Source: DATFQE01 sp963733845 (lineage in GTDB: Bacteria; Actinomycetota; Thermoleophilia; Gaiellales; Gaiellaceae). Taken from it: a DNA stretch of 64,000 bases. The stretch is from the NCBI GenBank assembly GCA_963733845.1, contig CAVTEM010000002.1:258593-322592 (forward strand), written 5' to 3'. Positions within the stretch are counted from its first letter, which is position 1, and each line of letters starts with the position of its first letter. Shown here piece by piece: positions 25,649-34,365 of this stretch. The notes beneath the pieces are model-generated. The model had not been told where the DNA came from. It worked only from the letters and a program-made list of their open reading frames with translations, and did no database searches. Made by a program: the position numbers and the translations under genes.

Positions 25649-26529
25649 CAGACCCGCCGCACCGCCACGTGCCCGAACAGCCCCTGCGGCCGGATCAGCA
25701 GCACGATCAAAAGGACGGCGAGGGCCGTGGGCAGCCGCAGCTCGCTGCCGATGAAGTCGACGTACGCGCCCAGCAGGTTGATCAGCACGCCGAGCGTCAG
25801 CCCGCCGACGACGGCACCGACCGGGCTGTCGATCCCGCCGAGCACCGCCGCCGCGAACGCGTAGATCAGGACGACCAGCATCATCGTCGGATCGAGGAAG
25901 AGCGACGGCGCGGCCATCATCCCGGCGACGGCGCCGAGCACGGCCGCGAGCCCCCAGCCGAGGGCAAGCATCCAGCCCACGCGCACGCCGACGAGCCGGC
26001 TCGAAGTGGGGTTGTTCGCCACGGCCCGCATGACCAGCCCGAGCGTGGTGAAGCGGAAGAACGCCCAGAGCGCGAGCACCGTGATCAGGCAGACGATGAA
26101 GACGCCGACGTCCAGCTTCGAGATCGCCACCCCGCCGATCTCCCACGTCTCGTTCGGGAACGGGCTGTCGAAGGCCTTCACCTCGGCGCCCCAGATCCAG
26201 CCGGTGAGGCCGTTGAGGATGATCAGCAGGCCGATCGTCACGATCACGATCGCGATCTCGGGACGGTGCTCTACCGGCCGGATCAGCGTGCGCTCGATCG
26301 CCGCGCCGCCGAGGAACGCGAGCACGAGCGTGAGCGCGAACGCGGGCCAGTAGGACAGGCCGTGGTCCATCAGCGACCAGGCGATGTAGGTGGCGAAGGT
26401 GGCCATCTCACCCTGCGCGAAGTTGACGACGTCGGTCGAGCGGTAGATCAGGACGAGCGCCAGGGCGAGGCTGGCGAAGATCGCCCCGGAGGCGAGCCCG
26501 CTCACGACCTGTTGCAGGAAGTCAGCCAC
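25648..26529 (-). CDS. livH: Branched-chain amino acid-type ABC permease LivH
   Basis: 293 residues from GTG 26529 (VADFLQQVVSGLASGAIFA), which has GAGGA ten bases upstream; the frame also offers ATG at 26550. Membrane helices include LALALVLIYRSTDVVNFAQG, the conserved start of LivH, and the EAA loop TTLGLVMRAVANNPTSSRLV. The C-terminus GLFGHVAVRRV is typical. It pairs with LivM and lies 167 bases after livF on the same strand, with no clear gene in the gap. Confidence 0.92.
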   Translation of the reverse strand: MADFLQQVVSGLASGAIFASLALALVLIYRSTDVVNFAQGEMATFATYIAWSLMDHGLSYWPAFALTLVLAFLGGAAIERTLIRPVEHRPEIAIVIVTIGLLIILNGLTGWIWGAEVKAFDSPFPNETWEIGGVAISKLDVGVFIVCLITVLALWAFFRFTTLGLVMRAVANNPTSSRLVGVRVGWMLALGWGLAAVLGAVAGMMAAPSLFLDPTMMLVVLIYAFAAAVLGGIDSPVGAVVGGLTLGVLINLLGAYVDFIGSELRLPTALAVLLIVLLIRPQGLFGHVAVRRV

Positions 26530-26696
26530 TAGTGGCTGTCCTCGTGGCATCTTCGGATTCGCGGGGTGCGAGGAGCAAGCCAGGCAAGGACGCAGGGAGG
26601 GTCGTCAAACCGGGACGCGTAGCGTGCGACCGAGGACGCGGCATGGCGCAGTCTCATCGCGCGTCGGGGGCCGGAGGATGTCGCGGGGGCAGGCAC

Positions 26697-27407
26697 CTAG
26701 TAGCCGAGGTAGCTCTTCCGGACGCCCTCATGCCGCTTGAGCTCGTCGCTCTCCCCCGCAACCGCGACCCTGCCGACCTCGAGCACGTACGCGCGCGAGG
26801 CGGCCTCGAGGGCGATCATCGCGTTCTGCTCGACCACGAGCACGGTCAGCCCCTCCTCCTCGTTGAGCCGGCGCACGATCGCGAACAGCTCGCGGGTGAT
26901 CGTCGGCGCGAGCCCGAGCGACGGCTCGTCGAGCAGGATCAGCTTGGGATTCGACACCAGCGCACGCACGAGCGCGAGCATCTGCTGCTCGCCGCCGCTC
27001 AGCGTTCCTGCCTGCTGGTCTCGACGGGCCTCCATCCACGGGAAGTAGCTGAGGATCCGCTCGGTGTTCGCGCGGAGAGCCTTCTGCCCGCCACGAACGA
27101 CGGCGCCCATGCGGACGTTCTCCCACACCGTCAGCTCGTTGAAGAGGCCGCGGCCCTCGGGCACGTGCGCGACGCCGAGCCGGGCGACGCCCTCGGGGCT
27201 GCGGCCGGTGATCGTGCGACCCGCGAACGTGATCCGGCCGGCCGTCTTCACCATCCCGCAGACCGCGCGGAGGGTCGTCGTCTTGCCGGCGCCGTTCGCG
27301 CCGAGCAGCGCGACCACCTCGCCCTCGTCGACCGTCAGCGAGACCCCGTGCAGCGCCGTGATCGGGCCGTAGCGAGCCCGCACCTCCTCCAGCTCAAGCA
27401 GCGGCAT
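26697..27407 (-). CDS. livF: Branched-chain amino acid-type ABC ATP-binding protein LivF
   Basis: 236 residues. Walker A is LLGANGAGKTTTLRAV (about residues 33-48), the signature is GTLSGGEQQMLALVRALV, Walker B is LILLDEPSLGLAP, and the switch His is replaced by Gln in VLVVEQNA, as usual in LivF. It ends AYVLEVGRVAVAGESDELKR and SYLGY. It overlaps livG by 14 bases and would power uptake together with it. Confidence 0.94.
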   Translation of the reverse strand: MPLLELEEVRARYGPITALHGVSLTVDEGEVVALLGANGAGKTTTLRAVCGMVKTAGRITFAGRTITGRSPEGVARLGVAHVPEGRGLFNELTVWENVRMGAVVRGGQKALRANTERILSYFPWMEARRDQQAGTLSGGEQQMLALVRALVSNPKLILLDEPSLGLAPTITRELFAIVRRLNEEEGLTVLVVEQNAMIALEAASRAYVLEVGRVAVAGESDELKRHEGVRKSYLGY

Positions 27408-28128
27408 CGTCGGCTCCGAGATAGGCCTCGATCACTTCCGGGTCCTGCTGCACCTCCGCGGGCGTGCCCTCCGCGATCTTGCGCCCGAAGTTGAGCACGT
27501 GCACCCGCTCGCAAACACTCATTACGAGCGCCATGTGGTGCTCGACCAGCAGCAGGGTCAGGTCGAAGTCCTTGCGGATCCGCTCGAGCAGGCCGCGCAG
27601 CTCCTCGACCTCCTCGTGGTTGAGGCCGCCGGCGGGCTCGTCCAGCAGCAGCAGCCGCGGCTTCGAGACGAGCGCCCGCGCGAGCTCGATCCGCTTCAGA
27701 GTTCCGAAGGGGAGCCCGGCAACGGGCCGCTCGGCGATGGCGCCGAGGTCGAGGTAGTCGATCATCTCGAGCGCCCGCGAGCGTCCCGACCGCTCGCCGA
27801 ACGGGCGCATGCTCGAGTGCGCGCCGACGAGCACGTTGTCGGTCACCGTCATGGTCGGGAAGAGCACGACGTTCTGGAACGTGCGCGCCACACCGCGGCG
27901 CACGACCCGGTACGCGGGGGTGCGCAGCAGGTCGTCCCCGTCGAGGACGACGCGGCCCTCGTCCGCCTTGTACAGCCGCGTGACGACGTTGAAGAGCGTG
28001 GTCTTGCCCGCGCCGTTCGGTCCGATCAGGCCTGTGATCGTTCCTTCGTCCGCGGCCAGCGAGACTCCGTCGAGCGCGACGATGCCGCCGAACCGGAGCG
28101 TGACGTCTTCGACCGAGAGCAGGGCCAC
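27394..28128 (-). CDS. livG: Branched-chain amino acid-type ABC ATP-binding protein LivG
   Basis: 244 residues from GTG 28128 (VALLSVEDVTLRFGGIVALD); the frame is open further up but that part has no LivG similarity. Walker A is LIGPNGAGKTTLFNVVTRLY, then RRGVARTFQNVVLFPTMTV (the LivG-specific loop), a degenerate signature LPFGTLKRIELARAL where LSGGQ is expected, and Walker B LLLLDEPAGGLNHEE. The G-x-x-x-R-I-E-L-A form is normal for LivG. First gene of the Liv cluster; it starts 33 bases from the divergent MBL gene. Confidence 0.93.
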   Translation of the reverse strand: MALLSVEDVTLRFGGIVALDGVSLAADEGTITGLIGPNGAGKTTLFNVVTRLYKADEGRVVLDGDDLLRTPAYRVVRRGVARTFQNVVLFPTMTVTDNVLVGAHSSMRPFGERSGRSRALEMIDYLDLGAIAERPVAGLPFGTLKRIELARALVSKPRLLLLDEPAGGLNHEEVEELRGLLERIRKDFDLTLLLVEHHMALVMSVCERVHVLNFGRKIAEGTPAEVQQDPEVIEAYLGADDAAA

Positions 28129-28161
28129 GGGTCGGGGATCATAAGACGCTTGAATAGAAGG

Positions 28162-29097
28162 ATGCACCAGCTGGAGGCCGGAATCCGCCGCGTCACCTTC
28201 GCGCTCCCGCTCGGGATCGACCACGTCCACTGCTACCTGCTACCGCGCGACGACGGCTCCTGGATCGCGGTGGACAGCGGCCTCGGGCTGCCGGAGGCGG
28301 GGCGGAGCTGGGCGGCCGAGCTGGCCGTCCTCGAGGGCCCCGTCGAGCGGATCGTGATCACGCACTTCCACCCCGACCACGTGGGCGCGGCCGCCGACCT
28401 CGTCGAGCTGACGGGCGCGCCCGTGAGCCAGGGCCGCGAGGACTACGAGCAGTGCGTCGACACGTGGGGCGAGCCGCGCTCGCCGGAGCGGATGCCGGCC
28501 GAGCTGAGGACGCACGGCGTCCCGGAGTCCGAGATCGAGGCCTTTCGCGCGCAGTCGGGCTCGCTGCGGAGCATGGTGCACTTCGTGCGCGACCCCGAGC
28601 TGCTCGCCGAGGGGGACGAGGTCGACGGCTGGGAGGTCGTGCTCCTCCCCGGCCACGCCGACGGGCACATCGGCCTGGTGCGCGACGGGGTCCTGATCGC
28701 GGGCGACGCGCTGCTCGCGACGATCACGCCGAACGTCGGCCTCTGGGCGGACTCGCGGCCGGACCCGCTCGCGGACTACCTCGCCTCCCTGGCCTGGATC
28801 GCGGAGCTCGACCCGCGGGTCGCCTACGCGGGCCACGGGGAGACGATCGACGACCCGAAGGGGCGGGCCCTGGAGCTGATCGGGCACCACGAGACGCGGC
28901 TCGAGCAGGCGGCCGCCGCGCTCGACGGCGCCGGCCGGACCGCCTACGAGGTCTCCCACAGCCTCTGGCCGGAGGAGCTCGCGCCAGCCCTGCGGCGGTT
29001 TGCCCTCGCGGAGACGCGGGCGCACCTGGAGTACCTCGTGAGGCGCGAGGGCGCGACGCGCTGGGACGGCGACGGGCGTCGTGCGCTACGCGGTTAG
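28162..29097 (+). CDS. MBL-fold metallo-hydrolase
   Basis: 311 residues from ATG 28162. The metal site is IVITHFHPDHVGAAADLV (HxHxDH, about residues 72-89), with VVLLPGHADGHIGLVRDGVL, LIAGDALLATITPNVG and AYAGHGETIDDP completing the ligands. This is the hydroxyacylglutathione hydrolase/RNase-BN-like single-domain group with a C-terminal helical extension (from about residue 240). Substrate may be a thioester or lactone. It diverges from livG with 33 bases between starts, and its TAG overlaps the tail of the next gene. Confidence 0.88.
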   Translation: MHQLEAGIRRVTFALPLGIDHVHCYLLPRDDGSWIAVDSGLGLPEAGRSWAAELAVLEGPVERIVITHFHPDHVGAAADLVELTGAPVSQGREDYEQCVDTWGEPRSPERMPAELRTHGVPESEIEAFRAQSGSLRSMVHFVRDPELLAEGDEVDGWEVVLLPGHADGHIGLVRDGVLIAGDALLATITPNVGLWADSRPDPLADYLASLAWIAELDPRVAYAGHGETIDDPKGRALELIGHHETRLEQAAAALDGAGRTAYEVSHSLWPEELAPALRRFALAETRAHLEYLVRREGATRWDGDGRRALRG

Positions 29098-30741
29098 CGG
29101 CTGACCCGCCGCGCCACCGAGCGCGTCACTGCCGAGCCGCGGCCCTGCACGCGGACGCTCGCGAGCAGCCGCTTCGCCTTCGCCGTGCGCGGAAGCCGCC
29201 AGGTGCAGGTGGCTACGCCGCGACTCCAGCGGCGGACGAGCGGCCGCAGCGGGCTCTTCGCCACACGGGCCGTGCAGCGGACGGTCGGGGCTCCGACCGG
29301 CACGCCGGTCGAGGTGCCGACGCGCAGACGAACGGTGAAGAGCCGACCTGCGCGGGCGCGGGTGACGGTGAGTCCGCGGGCCACCAACAACGCGCGGACC
29401 GCCGGGGCCGGGGCCGACTTCCGTCTGGACCGGCGGTGGCGGCGGGGCCGCGGGCGGGGCGGGCGGCGGCGCGGGAGGCGGTGGTGGCGGCTCGATCCGG
29501 AAGTGGTAGACGTGCACACCCCAGCGCTCGAAGGTGTCGGTGAAGGAGCCGCCTGCAACGGCCACGGTACGGCCCTCCGTGTAGACCGTGCCCGAAGCGA
29601 TCCCCACCGGGAGCCCGGAGATCGTCACGGGCTGCGAACCGTCGCCGTGCCGGGCCGCGATCACCCAGACGTCGTCCTCGGTCGCGCCCTTGCGGCTGAT
29701 CACCTGCGTCGTCGCGTCGCTGCTCTGCAGCACCTGCGTGGTCTCGGGGTTCACGAGTGCCGGCGCGATCGGGCTGACGGCGTTGATCTCGCCGACGAGC
29801 TCCTCGAGGACGCCGTCCCAGAAGGTCCAGTTCCACAGCAGCTGCTCGTCACGGTCGTCCCAGCAGCGGTAGATGTTGCCGCCGTAGAACGCCAGGCTGC
29901 GGGCGCCGTTGATGATCGCGTCGTAGATCATGTAGCGCTCCTGCAGCCGGGTCGGCAGCACGAAGTCCTCGCCGTCGCCGCTGCCGCTCGCGCAGATCTG
30001 CAGCGTCGACCAGACGGCCCGGTTGGGCGTGACCGAGCGGATCGTTTCCGTCCAGACGCCGAGCTCGTGCAGGTCCGGGTCGGGGTTCGCGCGCGTGACC
30101 GGGTAGTGGTCGATCCCGTGGATGTCGGTGACGGCGCTGTAGTCGTCGAGCTGCGCGGCCGTCCCACGCGGCGCCTGGATCGTGACCCAGAGGTGCTCGG
30201 AGTCGACCGGTTCCTCACCGCCGCACCAGGCCTCCTCGCCACGCGAGGTCGCGAGGCAGTACGCGTACTGCAGCTCCTCGGGCTCCGTCCCGACCCAGAG
30301 CGGCTCGTCCGCGCCCTTCCACATGCCGATCGCGTCCGCCCAGGCGTCCTCCCTCAGCGCGGTCACCACCTCCCGCAGCCGCGGGTCGCCCGGCTCTGAC
30401 TTGCTCAGCGTGGCGAGGTTGATCCAGGTGTAGGCGCCGTGCTCGGTCGCCTCACGGTTCCAGGCGAGCGCGTCGTCGACGTCCGCGTCTGTCCACGGGA
30501 CGGTCGCCGGCCCGACCTTGAGGAAGTTGACGCCGGCCGACACCACCTCGGCGACGGCGTCGCCTCCCGTCGGCGTCTCAGCCCCCCGCTCCGGCCCCTT
30601 GGCGAGCACGATCGGGAAGACCTTGCGGCCGTCGAGCAGCGTCATGCCGTACGGGTCGATGCGCGTGACCGCGCCTGCCCCGGCCTCCACGACGATCAAC
30701 GCCACCGCGGCCAGCACCGCGAGCGGCCAACCCTTGAGCAA
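29094..30741 (-). CDS. Secreted TIM-barrel-like protein A (glycoside hydrolase-like), frameshift near 29430
   Basis: About 549 residues. MLKGWPLAVLAAVALIVVEA is a signal peptide. Residues about 35-420 form a barrel-like domain: MTLLDGRKVFPIVLAKGPER, SAGVNFLKVGPATVPWTDAD, YTWINLATLSKSE, IGMWKGADEPLW (a DEP motif as in glycosidase-like barrels), HGIDHYPVTRANPDPDLHEL and INGARSLAFYGGNIYRCWD. A proline-rich linker follows, where the phase shifts, then a C-terminal domain ending VQGRGSAVTRSVARRVSR. No named family is certain. A paralogue of the barrel lies at 42771-44027 with the same order of motifs. Likely exported and acting on surface polysaccharide, but no activity is shown. Confidence 0.72.
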
Positions 30742-30769
30742 GCGAAACCCCCTTTTCGCCGGAGGCAGG

Positions 30770-31216
30770 TTAGCCGGACTTCAGGCGGTGCGCCTGAATG
30801 GGCGCACCTACGAAGCACGCGGCCTCGCGCACGAGCTGGCGCACGCCCGGCCGGTCCGGCGCAGGCGCGGCCGTGACCGCGATCCCGGTTCCGCGCAGTG
30901 CCGCCCGCACGAGCAAGACGGCGCGGGGTGAGTGCCAGCGGGAGGTGACCACGACGACCTCGCTCACTCCGAGCTCGCGGGCGATCGTGGCGATGCCGGC
31001 CGCATTCCCTGCCGTGTTGCGGGCGAGCGGCTCGTCCACGAGGTCGACCGCGGGCCCGCTCCAGGCCTCGCGCATCACGTCGACTTCGCCGGAGAGCACG
31101 ACGGTGCCGCCGTCCTCGGCGAGGGTCTCTGCGTGCGCCACGCGGCGTGCGCAGACTGCGTGCAGCCCCGGCTTGCGCCCCTGCGAGTACCCGAGCACAG
31201 CGACGAGGCGGGTCAC
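30770..31216 (-). CDS. YdcF/ElyC (DUF218)-family protein
   Basis: 148 residues from GTG 31216, overlapping the thioesterase stop. VTRLVAVLGYSQGRKPGLHA and RRVAHAETLAEDGGTVVLSG give the first strand and loop; EPLARNTAGNAAGIATIARE is the hallmark E-x-x-A-R-N-T motif; VVVTSRWHSPRAVLLVRAAL follows. The family includes SanA and ElyC, linked to envelope integrity, but the biochemical activity is not settled. No membrane helix is visible, so this is the short soluble type. Confidence 0.85.
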   Translation of the reverse strand: MTRLVAVLGYSQGRKPGLHAVCARRVAHAETLAEDGGTVVLSGEVDVMREAWSGPAVDLVDEPLARNTAGNAAGIATIARELGVSEVVVVTSRWHSPRAVLLVRAALRGTGIAVTAAPAPDRPGVRQLVREAACFVGAPIQAHRLKSG

Positions 31217-31617
31217 GGCACCGGCCTCACGGCGATCGTGACGCGGCGGACCGCGCACACTCGCCCCTCGTCGTCGCTGAGGTCGACGTCCCAGATCCAC
31301 GTCGTGCGGCCGCGGTGCCTCACGCGCGCCTCGGCGTGAATCGTGCCACCGCTGATCGGCCGCAGGAACGAGCAGTTGTTCGACATGCCGAGGCCCGCGT
31401 TGCCCTCGGAGAGCACGGCCATCGTCGTGCCGTAGGACGCAAGCGACTCGGCGATCGAGGCGTAGACGCCGCCGTGCACCACGCCGGTCGGCTGTCTGTG
31501 ATGGTCCGCGACGTCGACATGCGCTCGCACCAGGTCTTCCCCGTGCTCGTCGAGCTGGAGGCCGTAGTGGCCGTCGAAGGGGGACGCTTCGACGAGGGAG
31601 AAGTCCGGGCGCGTCAT
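31213..31617 (-). CDS. PaaI-type hotdog thioesterase
   Basis: 134 residues from ATG 31617 (MTRPDFSLVEASPFDGHYGL). The signature VVHGGVYASIAESLASYGT (about residues 46-64) has the HGG loop and the catalytic Glu position of hotdog thioesterases of the YdiI/MenI type; NNCSFLRPISGGTIHAEARV follows. It probably cleaves an acyl- or aroyl-CoA. It overlaps the YdcF-like gene (GTGA) and diverges from the S8 protease gene with 83 bases between starts. Confidence 0.88.
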   Translation of the reverse strand: MTRPDFSLVEASPFDGHYGLQLDEHGEDLVRAHVDVADHHRQPTGVVHGGVYASIAESLASYGTTMAVLSEGNAGLGMSNNCSFLRPISGGTIHAEARVRHRGRTTWIWDVDLSDDEGRVCAVRRVTIAVRPVP

Positions 31618-31700
31618 CTGGGGACGCCACTGTAGACACGAAACGACGGGACTCGGGACGTTGCAACCCGAGCGCCCGTCCTCGATCATCCCGGGCGAAC

Positions 31701-33191
31701 GTGAACGTCCTCGAGCCGCCTCACGATTCCGCCGAAGTCGCGCGAGCGCGGGAGCTGGTCCGGCGCAGGTACGGGGCCGCGCTCGCGGAGAAGGCCTCGG
31801 CAGCCTTCCTGCTCGCAGCCGTTGCACCGCCGAGCGCGGCGGGGACGGGTGGCCTGGAGGGCGTCGCTCCCGGCGCCGCGCCGCAGACCGTGCTCGAGTT
31901 CGTGCCGACGACGGCGCCGGCGAAGGCGCGTGAGGTCCGTCGGAACGCCTCGCAGGCGGTACTGGAAGCGCTCGGCAGCCGAGCGGCGCCGGAGGTCAGC
32001 CGGCAGGTGGGGCCGGCGGCGCGGCAGCTCGTCCTGGCGACGTACCGGGACCGCTTCCTGGCCGACACAGGCGCAATCCGCAGCGACTGCGAGCGGGCTG
32101 CGGCTGTCCTCCACAGCGGACCGCTCGAGGCATCGCCCGGTTTCGAGCAGCCCGCCTTCACCGACGTCTGCTGGCTCAACCAGACGATGCGCATCCGCAG
32201 CGACCCGAGCACGGTCGCGGACGTGGCCTCCGATCCGAAGGTCCACGGGGTCGACGTACCGCGGCCGCTCGAGCCGGAGCTGACCGCGACCGTCAAGCGG
32301 TTGGGGGCGACCGCGTGGCGAAAGGCGACCGGCAACGGCGGTAAGGGCGTCGTCGTCGCGGTGATCGACTCGGAGGTCGCGATGCAGCACCCCGGCCTGG
32401 CCGGGCGGGTCGTGCAGAAGACGAACTACACGCGGGAGGCATTCGGCAATCCGGGCACGCACGGAACCGCCGTTGCCGGAATCATCGGCTCCGCCGGCGA
32501 GGTCGAGGGAATCGCGCCCGAGGTGACGATCTACAACTACAAGGTGATCGCCTCCAACCCGCTGTTGAAGGGGAACAGCTTCGACGGCAGCCTCGCGATC
32601 CAGCAGGCGCTCGAGGACGGCGCGCACGTCGCCAACTGCTCCTGGGGGAACGGCCCGGCCGGCACCGGCACGAGCCCTGAGGCAAGGGCGTGCGACACGG
32701 CCTGGGCGCTCGGTCTCACGATCGTGAAGAGCGCGGGCAACCGCGGTCCGGACGCACGCACGCTGACGACGCCGGCCGACGCGGCCGGAGTGATCGTCGT
32801 CGGAGCCACCGACCGGTCCGGGAAGGCGATCGAGTCGTACTCGAGCCGCGGACCGACCGAAGGCGACGTCGAGCGCCCGCACCTGTGCGCACCGGGCGGG
32901 AGCTTCGACGACGGGATCGTCAGCGCCCTGATCCAGGGCGGCTACGGGGACTGCGGCGCCGGAACGAGCTTCGCCGCGCCCCACGTCGCGGGCCTCGCGG
33001 CCCTGCTGCTCGCCCGCGATCCGACGCTCGACCCCGACGAAGTGCGCGAGGCGCTGATCGACGCGTCGAAGCGGCTCAGGGGCCGTTTCGACGGCAACGC
33101 CCAGGGCGCCGGCTTCGTCAAGCTGGTGGCGCCGAAGGCGAGGGCTAGGCGGACTCCGGCTCGAGCGGCCCGGGGACGTCCAAAGCGCTGA
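31701..33191 (+). CDS. Subtilisin-like (S8) serine protease with N-terminal propeptide, no signal peptide
   Basis: 496 residues from GTG 31701. The catalytic triad is visible: Asp223 in VVVAVIDSEVAMQH, His254 in GTHGTAVAGIIGSAG, Ser423 in CGAGTSFAAPHVAGLAALL; the oxyanion Asn347 is in VKSAGNRGPD. Residues about 1-198 are a long N-terminal region whose last part (157-194, CWLNQTM... to PLEPEL) resembles an I9-type propeptide and ends just before the catalytic domain. There is no signal peptide or membrane segment, so the enzyme appears cytoplasmic unless exported in another way. Its 3' end overlaps a convergent gene that encodes a stand-alone version of the same propeptide. Confidence 0.9.
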   Translation: MNVLEPPHDSAEVARARELVRRRYGAALAEKASAAFLLAAVAPPSAAGTGGLEGVAPGAAPQTVLEFVPTTAPAKAREVRRNASQAVLEALGSRAAPEVSRQVGPAARQLVLATYRDRFLADTGAIRSDCERAAAVLHSGPLEASPGFEQPAFTDVCWLNQTMRIRSDPSTVADVASDPKVHGVDVPRPLEPELTATVKRLGATAWRKATGNGGKGVVVAVIDSEVAMQHPGLAGRVVQKTNYTREAFGNPGTHGTAVAGIIGSAGEVEGIAPEVTIYNYKVIASNPLLKGNSFDGSLAIQQALEDGAHVANCSWGNGPAGTGTSPEARACDTAWALGLTIVKSAGNRGPDARTLTTPADAAGVIVVGATDRSGKAIESYSSRGPTEGDVERPHLCAPGGSFDDGIVSALIQGGYGDCGAGTSFAAPHVAGLAALLLARDPTLDPDEVREALIDASKRLRGRFDGNAQGAGFVKLVAPKARARRTPARAARGRPKR

Positions 33192-33507
33192 CCGACGCCT
33201 GCTCGACGATCCGTGGGATCGAGCTCACGGGAACGCGGGCACGCAGGGTCTGGTTGATCCACGCCTTCCCGGTGACCTCGCCGCCGCCCGAGCGGATCGC
33301 CCGCTCGACCGGTTCGGCCGCCGCCCGGAAGCCCTCCTTCATCGCCTCCATGGCCGCACGGCGGTCGCCGCGCTCGACGGCGGCCGGCGGTGCGGACCCC
33401 GCGAGCTCGACCACGATCTCGAGCAGGCCGTCATCACCGGCCTCCTCGAGCTTCGAAGCCAGAGCCGAGGTGACCTTGCCCACGGTCCGAACGTAGCAGC
33501 CCTCCAC
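33145..33507 (-). CDS. Free-standing propeptide (I9-like) homologue, probable inhibitor or chaperone of the S8 protease
   Basis: 120 residues from GTG 33507; a second GTG at 33483 is also possible. Residues 82-119 align without gaps to residues 157-194 of the facing protease, with 16 of 38 identical (W-NQT-R-R...V...DVP-PLEPE). The upstream part LLEIVVELAGSAPP plus an amphipathic helix region fits an I9-like fold. It ends precisely where the protease's own propeptide meets its catalytic domain, as expected for an inhibitor whose C-terminal tail fills the active site. No signal peptide. The gene is tail to tail with the protease, overlapping by 47 bases. Function is inferred from this homology. 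Confidence 0.78.
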   Translation of the reverse strand: MEGCYVRTVGKVTSALASKLEEAGDDGLLEIVVELAGSAPPAAVERGDRRAAMEAMKEGFRAAAEPVERAIRSGGGEVTGKAWINQTLRARVPVSSIPRIVEQASVSALDVPGPLEPESA

Positions 33508-33537
33508 CGGCTCCGGCGACGTGTGAAGCTTCGGCGC

Positions 33538-34365
33538 GTGAACGTCGGGATCGGACTACCCACGACGACTCCGGGAGCGGACGGTGCGCTCGTGCTCGAG
33601 TGGGCCCGCCGAGCCGAAGCCGGACCGTACACGTCCGTCGCCGTGCTCGACCGGGTCGCCTACGACAGCTTCGAGCCCTTCGCGGCGCTCGCCGCGGCTG
33701 CGGGCGCGACCGAGCGGATCCGGCTCGCCACGATGATCGCGATCGGCCCGCTGCGGCCGACGGGGCTGCTGGCCAAGCAGGCGGCGTCCGTGAGCTCGCT
33801 CTCGGGCGGCCGGCTCACCCTCGGCCTCGCGGTCGGAGCGCGCCTGGACGACTACGACGCCGCCGGGGTCGAGCACCGCGGCCGGGGGCGGAAGCTGGAC
33901 GAGCAGCTCGCCTATCTGCGCGGCGACGTCGACGGCGACCGGGTCGGGCCGTCCCGCGAGGGGATCCAGGTACTCGTGGGCGGCGGCAGCGGCCAGGCCT
34001 TCGCCCGCGTGGCCCGCTACGCGGACGGCTACGCACACGGAGGCGGACCGCCGCGCGCCTTCGAGAGCGCTGCAGCGCGGGCCCGCGCGGCGTGGAACGA
34101 CCTCGGCCGCCCCGGCGAGCCGCTGCTCTGGGGCCAGGGCTACTTCGCGTTCGGCGACGCTGCGCGTGGCAACGACTACCTGCTCGACTACTACGCCTTC
34201 ACCGGGCCGTTCGCCGAGCGGATCGCGGCCGGCAACCTGACCAGCGCGCGGGCGATCAAGGACTTCGTGCGCGGCTACGAGGAGGCGGGCTGCGACGAGC
34301 TCGTGCTCTTTCCGACCGTCTCCGACCTCTCCGAGCTCGACCGGTTGACGGAGGCCCTGTCGTGA
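33538..34365 (+). CDS. LLM class F420-dependent oxidoreductase
   Basis: 275 residues from GTG 33538 (VNVGIGLPTTTPGADGALVL); the frame is open to a GTG at 33523. Luciferase-like marks are VAVLDRVAYDSFEPFAALAA, RIRLATMIAIGPLRPTGLLA, SLSGGRLTLGLAVGARLDDY and IQVLVGGGSGQAFARVARYA. Shorter than many LLM enzymes but the barrel order is complete. It overlaps the flavoprotein gene that follows (GTGA), so it may be the first gene of the anthranilate operon. Substrate is unknown. Confidence 0.88.
   Translation: MNVGIGLPTTTPGADGALVLEWARRAEAGPYTSVAVLDRVAYDSFEPFAALAAAAGATERIRLATMIAIGPLRPTGLLAKQAASVSSLSGGRLTLGLAVGARLDDYDAAGVEHRGRGRKLDEQLAYLRGDVDGDRVGPSREGIQVLVGGGSGQAFARVARYADGYAHGGGPPRAFESAAARARAAWNDLGRPGEPLLWGQGYFAFGDAARGNDYLLDYYAFTGPFAERIAAGNLTSARAIKDFVRGYEEAGCDELVLFPTVSDLSELDRLTEALS

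Noticed and set aside
26551..26696. Small gene or structured RNA in the livF-livH gap
   Set aside because: A short open frame exists, but without a ribosome-binding site or recognisable sequence, and no strong hairpin was seen.
27499..28161. 5' extension of the MBL hydrolase frame through livG
   Set aside because: Antisense to livG; the MBL fold begins at the ATG at 28162.
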